Source: Rhizorhabdus wittichii RW1 (GTDB lineage: Bacteria > Pseudomonadota > Alphaproteobacteria > Sphingomonadales > Sphingomonadaceae). From it: a stretch of 64,000 nucleotides of DNA. The DNA lies in the NCBI GenBank assembly GCA_000016765.1, contig CP000699.1, forward strand, positions 806,001-870,000. Reading direction: 5' to 3'. The notes beneath the pieces were generated by a model. The model saw only the letters and a list, made by a program, of their open reading frames with translations, was not told the DNA's origin and did not search any database. Made by a program: the position numbers and the translations under genes. Positions 17,049 through 25,109 of the stretch are shown here, piece by piece. Each line of letters opens with the position of its first letter. Position 1 is the stretch's first letter.

Positions 17049-17828
17049 CGCCGCCTTGACCACGGTGCAGGCGATCGCGCCGAACGCGCCGAAATCGGCG
17101 GTGCAGCGCTGGCCGATGCGGACGACATGGACGCCGGTGATCGCGCCGGTCGAGATCAGGTCGCCCTTGCGGATCGACCGGCCCATCCGCGCCGTGCGGG
17201 CAAGCGCGAAGGCGAGCGCCGCGATCGGCGTGCCGGGGATCGCGCTGGCCGCCGCCTCCCCCGCCACCGCGCCGTCGATCGTGGTGGTGCAGCGGATCGC
17301 ATCGAACGACAGAGCGCGCCAATCCGCGATACCGGCCCCGAGGATCAGGCCGTTATTGCCCCCGAAGCTGGCGATCGTGGTGAGCGGGCCGAGATCGTTG
17401 GCCGCCGCGAACGGGCCGCCCGCCACCTCGACCGCGATGTGCATCGCGCCCGCCAGATCGGCCGCCTCGTCGGCGGTCCAGTCGGTCTTGCCGGCCGGGG
17501 CATCGGCCGAGGCGACGATCACCAGTTCGGCCTCGAACGCCGAGAAGCCGTTCTCGATCGCGGCGAAGTCGTTCGCCGCGCCGGCGCTCAGCACGGTGGC
17601 GGCGAAGATCGGGCCGACGAACCGGTCCTCGCCGAACGTCTCGACCAGCGGCGGCGCGATCCGGCCGACCTTCCAGCCGGCGATCCGATCGGCCCATTGC
17701 CCGATCTCCGCCGACTGGACGGCATAGGCCTGGTCGAGATCGGCCGGCAGCGGGCCGGGATAATCGGGAAAACCGATGGCCGCGCTGCGGGCCTCGACGA
17801 ATTTCGCCGCCTGTGTTTCGACGCTCAT
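17037..17828 (-). CDS. 2-keto-4-pentenoate hydratase-family protein
   Basis: 263 residues from ATG 17828. It belongs to the fumarylacetoacetase-fold hydratases (MhpD/DmpE/HpcG type). GWKVGRI opens the active-site domain, the metal-binding Glu region reads AFEAELVIV, and GGNNGLILG and GDLISTGAITGVHVVRIGQ follow. Such enzymes add water to 2-hydroxydienoates in meta-cleavage pathways, or are the decarboxylases of that family. It is last in the iacH-I-C-D direction, separated from iacD by a palindromic repeat. The classical iac route ends at catechol and does not need it, so its presence suggests the ring is later opened by meta cleavage, or that the enzyme has another role. Confidence 0.7.
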   Translation of the reverse strand: MSVETQAAKFVEARSAAIGFPDYPGPLPADLDQAYAVQSAEIGQWADRIAGWKVGRIAPPLVETFGEDRFVGPIFAATVLSAGAANDFAAIENGFSAFEAELVIVASADAPAGKTDWTADEAADLAGAMHIAVEVAGGPFAAANDLGPLTTIASFGGNNGLILGAGIADWRALSFDAIRCTTTIDGAVAGEAAASAIPGTPIAALAFALARTARMGRSIRKGDLISTGAITGVHVVRIGQRCTADFGAFGAIACTVVKAAPRG

Positions 17829-17875
17829 GGACCTCGCCTGCTGCCTTTCCGGATTCGATGTAAACCCCGATCCTT

Positions 17876-17970
17876 CCGTCATTCCCGCGAAAGCGGGAAT
17901 CCACGGTCACGGAACATTCCTTCTCCTGCGGGCCGCCGTCCATGGATTCCCACTTTCGCGGGAATGACGG
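17876..17970. repeat. Palindromic intergenic repeat, family C
   Basis: The arms are CCGTCATTCCCGCGAAAGCG and its imperfect complement ending at 17970, each itself a hairpin (TTCCCGC-GAAA-GCGGGAA). It separates iacD from the hydratase gene and could attenuate transcription between them. Confidence 0.75.
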
Positions 17971-18002
17971 GACGGTGCTGGAAACGGCGGCCTGCTCAAG
18001 GA

Positions 18003-18518
18003 TTAGAGAAGATAGCCGATACCATGCTGGTAATCGTCGCAATTGACCAGCGTGACGATCTTCCGGTCGAGCTTCAGCCCGTCGGCGGTCGAGACGATAC
18101 GGTAGACGACGTCGGCCGCCATGGTGCGCATCCGCTCATATTTATACTCGACCATGATCATCGCCGCGCGCAGCGTGATCGCGCCGTCCTCGACCACGAC
18201 CGGCACGAAGCGCGAGACGGTGCGGACGGTGCGGGCCGGCGGCGCCGACGACATCGAGAAGCCCGACAACAGCCGCTTGACGCGCGCCTGCCGCATCTCG
18301 GCATCGTCGTTGAGGATGTTGAGCCGGTCGTCATAGTCGCTGATGTCGCGCTCGGTCGGGACGATGTAGCGGCCGTCCTCGGTCCACAGCGGCAGCCAGG
18401 CCTTGTAGTCGAGCCGGTCGAGCATGTCGGCCTCGGCCCAGACGAACTGGATCGCGTCCTGCAGCGACGGCGCCGCCGCCGCGTCGGAACGGTTCAGGGG
18501 TTCAGCGATCGTGCTCAC
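18003..18518 (-). CDS. iacD: Ring-hydroxylating dioxygenase beta subunit, IacD-like
   Basis: 171 residues from GTG 18518, which overlaps the alpha-subunit stop as GTGA; a GTG seven codons upstream is possible. It has the NTF2-like beta-subunit fold: AIQFVWAEADMLDRLDYKAWLPLW, TEDGRYIVP, ISDYDDRLNIL, and the C-terminal VYRIVSTADGLKLDRKIVTL. The beta subunit is structural and binds the Rieske alpha subunit in an alpha3beta3 oxygenase. Directly after iacC, it should be the partner that gives the iac pathway its ring dioxygenase. No reductase or ferredoxin gene accompanies the pair here. Confidence 0.85.
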   Translation of the reverse strand: MSTIAEPLNRSDAAAAPSLQDAIQFVWAEADMLDRLDYKAWLPLWTEDGRYIVPTERDISDYDDRLNILNDDAEMRQARVKRLLSGFSMSSAPPARTVRTVSRFVPVVVEDGAITLRAAMIMVEYKYERMRTMAADVVYRIVSTADGLKLDRKIVTLVNCDDYQHGIGYLL

Positions 18519-19771
18519 GCGGTCATCATCCTCTTCCACATCTGATAGGCGGCGCGCATGCCGGTCTCGGCGCTGACGTCACCGGCATTATGCCCCGGGG
18601 CGGCGACGCCCTCGGGCGCGTCGACACCGCGATTGACCATGACCCACAGGTCCTGGCCCGCGCGCGCGCCGCGCTGGACGCGCTCCCAGCCCTCGGCATC
18701 GTCGGGGGTGCCGAAGCCCATCGGGCCCTGGAAATGCTCGTGCAGGCGCAGCCGCATGCGGTTCGCCGCATCCGGGCCGCCGTCCATGCCGATCGCGACG
18801 TGCATGATCTCGGTCTCGTCGACCTCGATCGGCCGCAGCACGCGGAAGAAGGCCATCGAGCAGGCGACGTTGGGGAACAGGTTCAGGTTGAAGCCCGAGC
18901 CGCCGACGGCGCGGACGACGCGGCGCACCTGGTCGTCGGGCATGCCCTCGGCCGCCAGTTCCTTCGCCAGTTCCTCGAAACGCTGCGGGATCGGCGCGTC
19001 GAGATTGTCCTCGAGGTCGATCAGGTCGGGGATCATGACCATCACGCTGTGGCCGTTGCCCAGATCCTCGACCCAGCCGCCATGCGCCAGCACCTGGAAG
19101 ACGTTCTCCGCTTCCGGATCGAGCGAGTCGAGGAAGGTCTTGTGGACGATCGGGAAGTGATAGGCGTCGGTGGTGTTCTCGAGCTGGATCTTCCAGTTGC
19201 CGGGGAAGCGGAAGCGATGCTCGCCCAGCGTCTTCACGCCGTAGCCGCCGCCCTGCTTCATGAACAGGTCGATCCACTTCTTCGCCGAGCCGAGGAACTC
19301 GACCAGCGGCTGGATGTCGTCCTTGAAGGTGGCGAAGATCATCCCGTTATATTCTTCGGTGCGCAGCGACACGAGGCCGTAGTCGTCGGTGTCGAGCCCC
19401 TCGCCATAGCCGCTGATGTGCGGCACCTTGCGGAGCTTGCCGTCCACGTCATAGCTCCAGCCATGATAGGGGCAGACGAACACGCTGGCCTTGCCCTTGC
19501 GCTTCTCGCACACGCTGGCGGCGCGGTGGCGGCAGCGGTTGAGCAGGGTGTGGATCTTGCCCTGCTTGTCGCGGGTGACGATCACCGGCTCGCGGCCGAC
19601 CCAGGAGGTCTTGAAGGTGTTGCCGGTCGGCACGTCGCTGGCGTGCGCCACCCAGACCCAGGTGTTCTTGAAGATCCGGTCCATCTCCTCCTCGAAGATG
19701 GCCTCGTCGGTGTACATCGGCGTCAGGACACGATCGTCCCGCACCAGGGTGGCGAAGTCTGTGCTGCTCAT
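18515..19771 (-). CDS. iacC: Rieske aromatic ring-hydroxylating dioxygenase alpha subunit, IacC-like
   Basis: 418 residues. The Rieske [2Fe-2S] ligands are Cys80 and His82 (CRH) and Cys100 and His103 (CPYH). The mononuclear iron site reads DAYHFPIVH with His205 and His210, and Asp202 as the bridging residue. This complete set marks an active oxygenase component. In iac loci IacC/IacD dihydroxylate the oxidised indoleacetate intermediate on the way to catechol. AAAGGAG precedes its ATG, which overlaps the iacI stop (ATGA). The order iacH-iacI-iacC-iacD is tightly coupled. Electrons must come from a reductase encoded elsewhere. Confidence 0.85.
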   Translation of the reverse strand: MSSTDFATLVRDDRVLTPMYTDEAIFEEEMDRIFKNTWVWVAHASDVPTGNTFKTSWVGREPVIVTRDKQGKIHTLLNRCRHRAASVCEKRKGKASVFVCPYHGWSYDVDGKLRKVPHISGYGEGLDTDDYGLVSLRTEEYNGMIFATFKDDIQPLVEFLGSAKKWIDLFMKQGGGYGVKTLGEHRFRFPGNWKIQLENTTDAYHFPIVHKTFLDSLDPEAENVFQVLAHGGWVEDLGNGHSVMVMIPDLIDLEDNLDAPIPQRFEELAKELAAEGMPDDQVRRVVRAVGGSGFNLNLFPNVACSMAFFRVLRPIEVDETEIMHVAIGMDGGPDAANRMRLRLHEHFQGPMGFGTPDDAEGWERVQRGARAGQDLWVMVNRGVDAPEGVAAPGHNAGDVSAETGMRAAYQMWKRMMTA

Positions 19772-20319
19772 GATGGCTCCTTTGACGCAACGTCAGGGAC
19801 GGAGATGGGGGCGGCGTCGGACCAGTGGTCGACGTCGCGGGCGAAGAGGTTCTCGGTGATGAAATGGGATATCCGCCAGGCGCCGTCCTCGACGGCGCAG
19901 CGGATCGTCAGCGCGGCCGAGCGCAGGTCCGACCGGCCGTCGCGATAGGTCGAGGTCTGCAGCATCGACCATTGGCCGACCGCCGCCTCGGGCCCCTCGG
20001 TCGTGCCCTCGATCGTGATCGTCTCGGTCGACAGGAAATGCGCGTTCATCGCGAAATGGGCAACCGGCACGGCATAGCTGCCGAGCATCGCGACGATCGC
20101 GTCGCGGCCCTCGTGCCGGCCGAACGCCTTGCGGTAGCGGCCCCGCCCTTCCCACAGCGCGTCGCGGGTGAAGCACAGGCCGAGATCGTCGAGCGAGGTA
20201 TCGGGACCCAGCGTGTCGCACAGCCGGAAATAGCGCATCACGACGGCGCGCACCGCACGCTCGGCGCGCAGGTCGGCCAGTTCGGCGCGGAGCGCCGCGA
20301 TGTCCTGTTCGATCGTCAT
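19768..20319 (-). CDS. iacI: SnoaL/NTF2-like small protein, IacI-like
   Basis: 183 residues. It has an N-terminal coiled helix (IAALRAELADLRAERAVRAV) and then an NTF2-like domain: VMRYFRLCDTLG, DALWEGRGRYRKAFGRHEGRDAI and AHFLSTETITIEGTTEG. These proteins are small isomerases, hydrolases or dioxygenase-beta relatives. Its place between amidase and alpha subunit matches iacI, which sits next to iacC in the Pseudomonas iacHABICDEFG order; its role there is not established. The start is fixed by a 4-base overlap with the amidase stop (ATGA). Confidence 0.7.
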   Translation of the reverse strand: MTIEQDIAALRAELADLRAERAVRAVVMRYFRLCDTLGPDTSLDDLGLCFTRDALWEGRGRYRKAFGRHEGRDAIVAMLGSYAVPVAHFAMNAHFLSTETITIEGTTEGPEAAVGQWSMLQTSTYRDGRSDLRSAALTIRCAVEDGAWRISHFITENLFARDVDHWSDAAPISVPDVASKEPS

Positions 20320-21428
20320 GCCGCGAGGCCCTGCTCGATGCGCGCGCCGACCGCGCAGAGCGTCTCGTCGTCGTTGCGGCGGCCGACGAGCTGGATCGCG
20401 ATCGGGCGGCCGGCGAGCGGGATCGCCAGCGCCGGATGGCCCGAGACGTTGAACGGCCGGATCAGCGAGGTCAGGCGCAGCATCCGCGCAGCATCGCCGA
20501 GATCGTCGAGCGCGGGCGGCAGCGCCGGCAGGGCCGGGAGGGCGAGTGCGTCGACCCCGGCGAGCGCCTGGTCGACCGCCGCGACGAAGCGGGTGCGGAC
20601 CTTCTCCGCCTCGGCGAGCTGGGCGGCCGAGACCTTGCTCGCGCCGAGCAGCCGGGCGCGGACATCGGCGCCGATCCGGGGGTCCTCGACGAGATCGCCG
20701 AAGGTCGACCAGGCTTCGGCCGCCATGATGGTGATGCCCGCCTCGAACGCCTGGCCGAGGCCCGGCAGATCGACCGGAACGACATCCGCTCCGCTGCGCC
20801 GCAGTTCGGCGAGGACGGCCTCGGCGATCTCGGCGTCGGCCGAGCTCTCGACCCAGCCGATGCGGACCGATGCCGGCCGGCCGGCGGGCACGAAGGTCGG
20901 GTCGATCAGCGCCATCGCCGTCTCGATTCCCGCCACGTCGCGCGCGAAGGGGCCGACGCAGTCGAGGCTCGAATCGGCCGGGATGCAGCCCTCGCGGCTG
21001 ACCCGGCCGAAGCTGGGCTTCAGGCCGAACACGCCGCAGCAGGTGGCGGGCATGCGGATCGAGCCGCCGGTGTCGGTGCCGATCGCGATCTCGACGAGCC
21101 CCGCCGCGACAGCCGCGGCCGATCCGCTCGACGAACCGCCGGGGATCAGGCCGGGATAATTGGGGTTCACCGGGGTGCCGAGCCAGCGGTTCACGCCGGT
21201 CACGCCATAGGCGAACTCGTGCATGTTGGTCTTGCCGACGATGCGCGCGCCGCCCGCGATCAGCGCGGCGACGACCGCCGCGTGCGCGGCCGCCGGCGGC
21301 GCTTCGGACAGCGCCTCGCTGCCGACGCTGGTGCGCTTGCCGGCGATGTCGATGCAATCCTTGACCGCCACCGTCGGACCGGCGCCGCCAAGCTCGAACC
21401 GTTCGACGAAGATGTTGTCCGACGTCAC
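20316..21428 (-). CDS. iacH: Amidase-signature hydrolase, IacH-like
   Basis: About 370 residues from GTG 21428, chosen because GAGGGG lies six bases upstream and because it leaves both TTGAATATTCAAC operators outside the gene; an ATG 12 codons earlier would put one inside. The Lys-Ser-Ser triad is seen in TVAVKDCIDIAG, IPGGSSSGSAAAVAAG and TDTGGSIRMPA. In iac clusters IacH is the amidase, assumed to open an amide-containing (oxindole or anthranilate-like) intermediate. It is the first gene of the minus-strand arm iacH-I-C-D and faces the second MarR gene across a 114-bp control region. Confidence 0.75.
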   Translation of the reverse strand: MTSDNIFVERFELGGAGPTVAVKDCIDIAGKRTSVGSEALSEAPPAAAHAAVVAALIAGGARIVGKTNMHEFAYGVTGVNRWLGTPVNPNYPGLIPGGSSSGSAAAVAAGLVEIAIGTDTGGSIRMPATCCGVFGLKPSFGRVSREGCIPADSSLDCVGPFARDVAGIETAMALIDPTFVPAGRPASVRIGWVESSADAEIAEAVLAELRRSGADVVPVDLPGLGQAFEAGITIMAAEAWSTFGDLVEDPRIGADVRARLLGASKVSAAQLAEAEKVRTRFVAAVDQALAGVDALALPALPALPPALDDLGDAARMLRLTSLIRPFNVSGHPALAIPLAGRPIAIQLVGRRNDDETLCAVGARIEQGLAA

Positions 21429-21443
21429 CCTCAGCCCCTCAAC

Positions 21444-21456
21444 TTGAATATTCAAC
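21444..21456. promoter_or_regulatory. MarR-type operator 1 (TTGAATATTCAAC)
   Basis: A perfect palindrome TTGAATATTCAA lies between the iacH ribosome-binding site and its promoter. A second identical copy is 32 bases away, three helix turns, so both lie on one face of the DNA. Such AT-rich palindromes of 12-20 bp are typical of MarR dimers, and a MarR gene is divergent here. Confidence 0.6.
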
Positions 21457-21475
21457 CTATCCATAGCATGTCGAG

Positions 21476-21488
21476 TTGAATATTCAAC
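21476..21488. promoter_or_regulatory. MarR-type operator 2 (TTGAATATTCAAC)
   Basis: The second exact copy of the 13-mer, spaced 32 bases centre to centre from operator 1 and 55 bases before the second MarR start. Together they probably give autoregulation of the regulator and repression of the iacH arm. No second base pattern in the gap competes with this reading. Confidence 0.6.
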
Positions 21489-21542
21489 CAGATTGTCGCC
21501 GCCGCCTCGGGCGGATAGAGAAGGAGGCGAACGGAGAAACCA

Positions 21543-22019
21543 ATGACCGCGAAGCATGACAAGAAGGCCCCGGTCCGCGACGAGCGGTTCAACTACCGGA
21601 GCTGGCCCTTCTACTGGATCGCCCGGGCGAGCGGGCGCTATCGCGGCCGGATGGAGGAGATGCTGCGCGGTACGACGCTCGACATGCCGCGCTGGCGGGT
21701 GCTGATGACGCTCCATCAGGACCGGGTCGCCAGCGTCAGCGAGATCGCCGCGCATTCGAGCGAGAAGCTGCCGACGATGACGCGGATCATCCAGCGGATG
21801 GAAGCCGACGGACTCGTCCGCCGCCGCCCCCGGCCGGGCCGCGAACATGTCATGGAAGTGGTGCTGACCGACGCGGGCGAGGTCGCCGGCAACGAGGCCT
21901 GGGCCTGCGCCGATTCGATCTACGGCCAGGCCTTCGCCGGGATGACCGACGCCGAGCTGGAACAACTCACCGGCCTGCTCCAGCGGGTGGCGGAGAATCT
22001 GAAGGCGTCGGGGGAGTAA
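21543..22019 (+). CDS. Second MarR-family transcriptional regulator (IacR paralogue)
   Basis: 158 residues. The winged helix is SVSEIAAHSSEKLPTMTRIIQRMEADGLVRRR with wing HVMEVVLTDAGE. The N-terminal helix WPFYWIARASGRYRGRMEEML matches the paralogue at 16548, as does the LDMPRWRVLM segment. GGAGAAACCA precedes the ATG. It is divergent from iacH and shares with it a gap holding two perfect TTGAATATTCAAC palindromes. It most likely represses iacH-I-C-D and itself, with an indole-acid ligand. It could instead act on the adjacent paaZ side, but that gene is convergent and separated by repeats. Confidence 0.85.
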   Translation: MTAKHDKKAPVRDERFNYRSWPFYWIARASGRYRGRMEEMLRGTTLDMPRWRVLMTLHQDRVASVSEIAAHSSEKLPTMTRIIQRMEADGLVRRRPRPGREHVMEVVLTDAGEVAGNEAWACADSIYGQAFAGMTDAELEQLTGLLQRVAENLKASGE

Positions 22020-22039
22020 CGCCCGCCGCCCAAAACGAA

Positions 22040-22133
22040 ACCGTCATGCTGAACTTGTTTCAGCATCCACCCATCATCCGCACTGTCGCGGCTTGTGGCA
22101 CGGTGGATGCTGAAACAAGTTCAGCATGACGGT
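22040..22133. repeat. Perfect 32-bp inverted repeat, family D
   Basis: The arms at 22040-22071 and 22102-22133 are exact complements (the left begins ACCGTCATGCTGAACTTGTT), with a 30-base loop. It lies between the convergent MarR and paaZ genes and can form a long hairpin at both transcript ends. Confidence 0.85.
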
Positions 22134-22153
22134 ATTCAACCTATTGAAATACC
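22131..22153. terminator. Short palindrome abutting the paaZ stop
   Basis: GGTATT-CAACCTATTG-AAATACC lies directly after the paaZ stop codon and contains TTCAA-N4-TTGAA. It repeats the 12-mer TATTCAACCTAT of iacH operator 1. It may be a weak terminator or an extra MarR site. Evidence is only the palindrome and the shared 12-mer. Confidence 0.35.
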
Positions 22154-24181
22154 TCAGATCGCGTTCATCGTCAGCAGGTCGTAGGTCGCGACCAGCTCGT
22201 CGGCGGAGTCGGTGACCGTGACCGCCCAGCGGACCTCGCCATATTCGTCGTTGCGCTGGGTCTTGCTCTTGACGGTCAGCGCGACCTTGATCGCCTCGCC
22301 GGGCGACACCGGCTTGACGAAGCGCAGCCCTTCCAGGCCGTAATTGGCGAGGACGGGGCCCGGCGCCGGATCGACGAACAGGCCCGCCGCGAACGACAGG
22401 ATCAGATAGCCGTGCGCCACCCGGCCCGGGAAGAAGGGATTGGCCGCGGCCGCCTCCTCGTCCATGTGCGCATAGAAGGTGTCGCCGGTGAAATGGGCGA
22501 AATGCTCGATATCGTCGAGCGTGATCGTGCGCGGCGCGGTGCGCAGCGTGTAGCCGATCTGCAGCTCGCCGAAGCGCTGGCGGAACGGGTGGACCTCGCC
22601 CTCCGGCTGCGGCGCGCCGGCCAGGTAGCGGCCCGCGACGACGCTCAGGCTGCGCGGATGGCCCTGGAGAGCGCTGCGCTGCATATAATGCTTCACGCCG
22701 CGGACGCCGCCCATCTCCTCACCGCCGCCGGCGCGACCGGGACCGCCGTGGATCAGCATCGGCAGCGGCGAACCGTGGCCGGTCGATTCCTTGGCGCTGT
22801 CGCGATCGAGGATGACGATGCGGCCATGATAGGCGGCGGCGCCGATCACGAACTGGCGCGCGACCTGCGGATCATAGGTGAACAGCGACACCGCGAGCGA
22901 GCCGAGGCCGCGATTGGCCAGCGCGATCGCGTCGTCGAAATCCTTGTACGGCATCAGCGTCGAGACCGGGCCGAACGCCTCGACGTCATGGACCAGCTTC
23001 GCCGTCCAGGGATCGTCGCGGCGGAACAGCAGCGGCGAGACGAAGGCGCCCTTGGCCGCCTCGGCGCCCTGTACCTGGACCGTGTCGATGTCGCCGAAGA
23101 CGAGCTTCGCCTCGGTCGCCAGCTCACGCGCCTTGGCACGAACGTCGTTGAGCTGGGTGATGCCGGCGAGCGGGCCCATGGTGACGCCCTCCTGCGCCGG
23201 ATCGCCGACCACGACCTTGCCGAGCCGGGCCTTCAGCGCCTCCTCGGCGGCGTCGAGCCACTGGGCGGGGACGAAGGCGCGGCGGATCGCCGTGCACTTC
23301 TGCCCCGTCTTCACCGTCATCTCGCGCGCGACCTCCTTGACGAACAGGTCGAACTCGGGCGTGCCCGGCGCGGCGTCGGGGCCGAGGATCGAGGCGTTGA
23401 GCGAATCCCGCTCGGCCACGAAGCGCACCGACTCCCGCGCGATGACGGGGTGCGACTGGAGCTTCATCGCGGTCGCCGCCGATCCGGTGAAGGAGACGAC
23501 GTCCTGGCAGGTCAGATGGTCGAGCAGGTCGCCGACCCCGCCGACGATGAGCTGGAGCGCGCCGGCCGGCAGCACGCCCGCCTCGATCATGATGCGGACG
23601 GCATGCTCGGTGACGTGGCAGGTCGCGGTGCCCGGCTTGACGATCGCGGGAACGCCCGCGAGCAGCGTCGGCCCGAGCTTCTCGAGCATCCCCCAAACCG
23701 GGAAGTTGAAGGCGTTGATGTGGACCGCGACGCCCTGCAGCGAGGTATAGACGTGCTGGCCGACGAAGGTGCCGTTCTTGCCGATCGGCTCGAGGTCGCC
23801 ATCGATCAGGACGACGTCGTCGGGCAATTCCCGCCGGCCGCGCGAGGACATGGTGAACAGCGTGCCGGCGCCGCCCTCGATGTCGATCCAGCTGTCGACG
23901 CGGGTCGCGCCGGTCGAGGCGGAGAGCGCGTAGAGCTCCTCCTTGCGGGCCATGATCGCCTGCGCCAGCGCCTTGAGCATGCGGGCGCGGGCGTGGAAGG
24001 TCATCGCGCGCAGCGCCGGGCCGCCGACATCGCGCGCGTGGCGCAGCATGCCCGCGAAATCGAGTCCCGCGCTGCCCGCCTGGGCGACCGGCGAGCCGTC
24101 GATCGCCGACAGCACCGGCAGCTTCTCGGTGGTGCTCGCCACCCACTGGTCGGCGGCATAGTTGTTGAGCGTCTTGGTCAT
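22154..24181 (-). CDS. paaZ: PaaZ: oxepin-CoA hydrolase / 3-oxo-5,6-dehydrosuberyl-CoA semialdehyde dehydrogenase
   Basis: 675 residues, the usual length of the bifunctional ring-opening enzyme. The N-terminal 520 residues are an aldehyde dehydrogenase with Glu in [11 protein letters not shown] and Cys in [12 protein letters not shown]. The C-terminal 150 are a MaoC/R-hydratase domain with the hot-dog motif [15 protein letters not shown] and the following [16 protein letters not shown]. It opens the oxepin-CoA ring and oxidises the resulting aldehyde in phenylacetyl-CoA breakdown. ATG has GAGGAAGCC before it. paaG lies 32 bases upstream in the same direction. Confidence 0.93.
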   Translation of the reverse strand: MTKTLNNYAADQWVASTTEKLPVLSAIDGSPVAQAGSAGLDFAGMLRHARDVGGPALRAMTFHARARMLKALAQAIMARKEELYALSASTGATRVDSWIDIEGGAGTLFTMSSRGRRELPDDVVLIDGDLEPIGKNGTFVGQHVYTSLQGVAVHINAFNFPVWGMLEKLGPTLLAGVPAIVKPGTATCHVTEHAVRIMIEAGVLPAGALQLIVGGVGDLLDHLTCQDVVSFTGSAATAMKLQSHPVIARESVRFVAERDSLNASILGPDAAPGTPEFDLFVKEVAREMTVKTGQKCTAIRRAFVPAQWLDAAEEALKARLGKVVVGDPAQEGVTMGPLAGITQLNDVRAKARELATEAKLVFGDIDTVQVQGAEAAKGAFVSPLLFRRDDPWTAKLVHDVEAFGPVSTLMPYKDFDDAIALANRGLGSLAVSLFTYDPQVARQFVIGAAAYHGRIVILDRDSAKESTGHGSPLPMLIHGGPGRAGGGEEMGGVRGVKHYMQRSALQGHPRSLSVVAGRYLAGAPQPEGEVHPFRQRFGELQIGYTLRTAPRTITLDDIEHFAHFTGDTFYAHMDEEAAAANPFFPGRVAHGYLILSFAAGLFVDPAPGPVLANYGLEGLRFVKPVSPGEAIKVALTVKSKTQRNDEYGEVRWAVTVTDSADELVATYDLLTMNAI

Positions 24182-24213
24182 GGCTTCCTCGATCTCGATC
24201 AGGAAAACGGGCG

Positions 24214-25005
24214 TCAGCGCCCGGTGAATTTGGGGGCCCGCTTCTCGGTGAAGGCGCTCACGCCCTCGCGATAATCGTCGCTATAGCCCAGCTCGCGCAT
24301 CCACCGGCCCTCGATGGCGAGCTCCTCGTCGAGGGTCTTCATCATCGAGCCGCGGATCAGATGCTTGGTCGCGGCGAGGCCGCGCGTCGGGCCGCTGGCG
24401 AATTTGCGGGCGAGCTTCATGCTCTCCTCGGCCAGCGCCGCGTCGTCGACGCACTTCCAGATCAGCCCCCATTGCTCGGCCGTCTCGGCCGGCAGCGGAT
24501 CGCCGGTCATGGCGAGGCCCAGCGCGCGCGCCTGGCCGATCAGGCGCGGCAGCACCCAGGTGCCGCCCGAGTCGGGGATCAGGCCGATATTGGCGAAGGA
24601 CTGGATGAACTTGGCGCTGCGCGCGGCGAACACGATGTCGCAGGCGAAGGCGATGTTGGCGCCCGCCCCGGCCGCGACGCCGTTGACCGCACAGACCACC
24701 GGCTTGTCCATCGTCGCGAGGCGAGTGACGAGCGGCGCATAATATTTCTCGACCGAGGCGCCGAGGTCGACCGCCTCGCCGCCCGGCGCCACCGCGCGGT
24801 CGCCGAGGTCCTGGCCGGCGCAGAAGCCGCGGCCCGCGCCGGTGAGCAGCATCGCGCGAATCGCCGCGTCGCCCTCGATGGTGTCGAGCGCCGAGGCGAC
24901 CTCCTCGTGCATCTTCACGGTGAAGCTGTTCAGCCGATCCGGGCGGTTCAGCGTCAGGCGGGCGACGCCGTCCTCGACGGCGAGCTCAATCGTTTCATAG
25001 GCCAT
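24214..25005 (-). CDS. paaG: PaaG: 1,2-epoxyphenylacetyl-CoA isomerase (enoyl-CoA hydratase family)
   Basis: 263 residues of the crotonase fold. The oxyanion-hole segments are GAGRGFCAGQDLGD and CAVNGVAAGAGANIAFACD, and the acidic residue lies in NIGLIPDSGGTWVLPRLIG. PaaG converts ring-1,2-epoxyphenylacetyl-CoA to the oxepin, which the adjacent PaaZ then opens. The AGQDLG form is typical of PaaG rather than PaaF. ATG has GAGG eight bases upstream. It faces paaH across a 104-bp gap with a TetR-like operator, so paaGZ and paaHIJ are probably co-regulated. Confidence 0.88.
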   Translation of the reverse strand: MAYETIELAVEDGVARLTLNRPDRLNSFTVKMHEEVASALDTIEGDAAIRAMLLTGAGRGFCAGQDLGDRAVAPGGEAVDLGASVEKYYAPLVTRLATMDKPVVCAVNGVAAGAGANIAFACDIVFAARSAKFIQSFANIGLIPDSGGTWVLPRLIGQARALGLAMTGDPLPAETAEQWGLIWKCVDDAALAEESMKLARKFASGPTRGLAATKHLIRGSMMKTLDEELAIEGRWMRELGYSDDYREGVSAFTEKRAPKFTGR

Positions 25006-25030
25006 AGGCGATCCTCGACTTCCTTTTAAT

Positions 25031-25052
25031 AGACTGCCCGGTCAGACAATTA
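25031..25052. promoter_or_regulatory. TetR (PaaR)-type operator between paaG and paaH
   Basis: GACTGCCCGGTC (partial palindrome) overlaps CGGTCAGACAATTA. The string CGGTCANNCAATTA recurs, reversed, at the paaA promoter (28264-28277). A possible + promoter for paaH follows (TTGGCA at 25053, a weak TAGATA 17 bases on). The TetR gene at 33984 is the likely binder. Inference from the shared motif. Confidence 0.5.
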
Positions 25053-25109
25053 TTGGCAAGCGCTATTTTGCGGGCTAGATATACATGATCTGACGGTTAG
25101 AGAGAGACC

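Noticed and set aside
19768-21357. A 529-codon protein covering iacI and part of iacH
   Set aside because: The N-terminal part is an Arg-rich shadow of the amidase frame; iacI starts at 20319 with an ATGA overlap.
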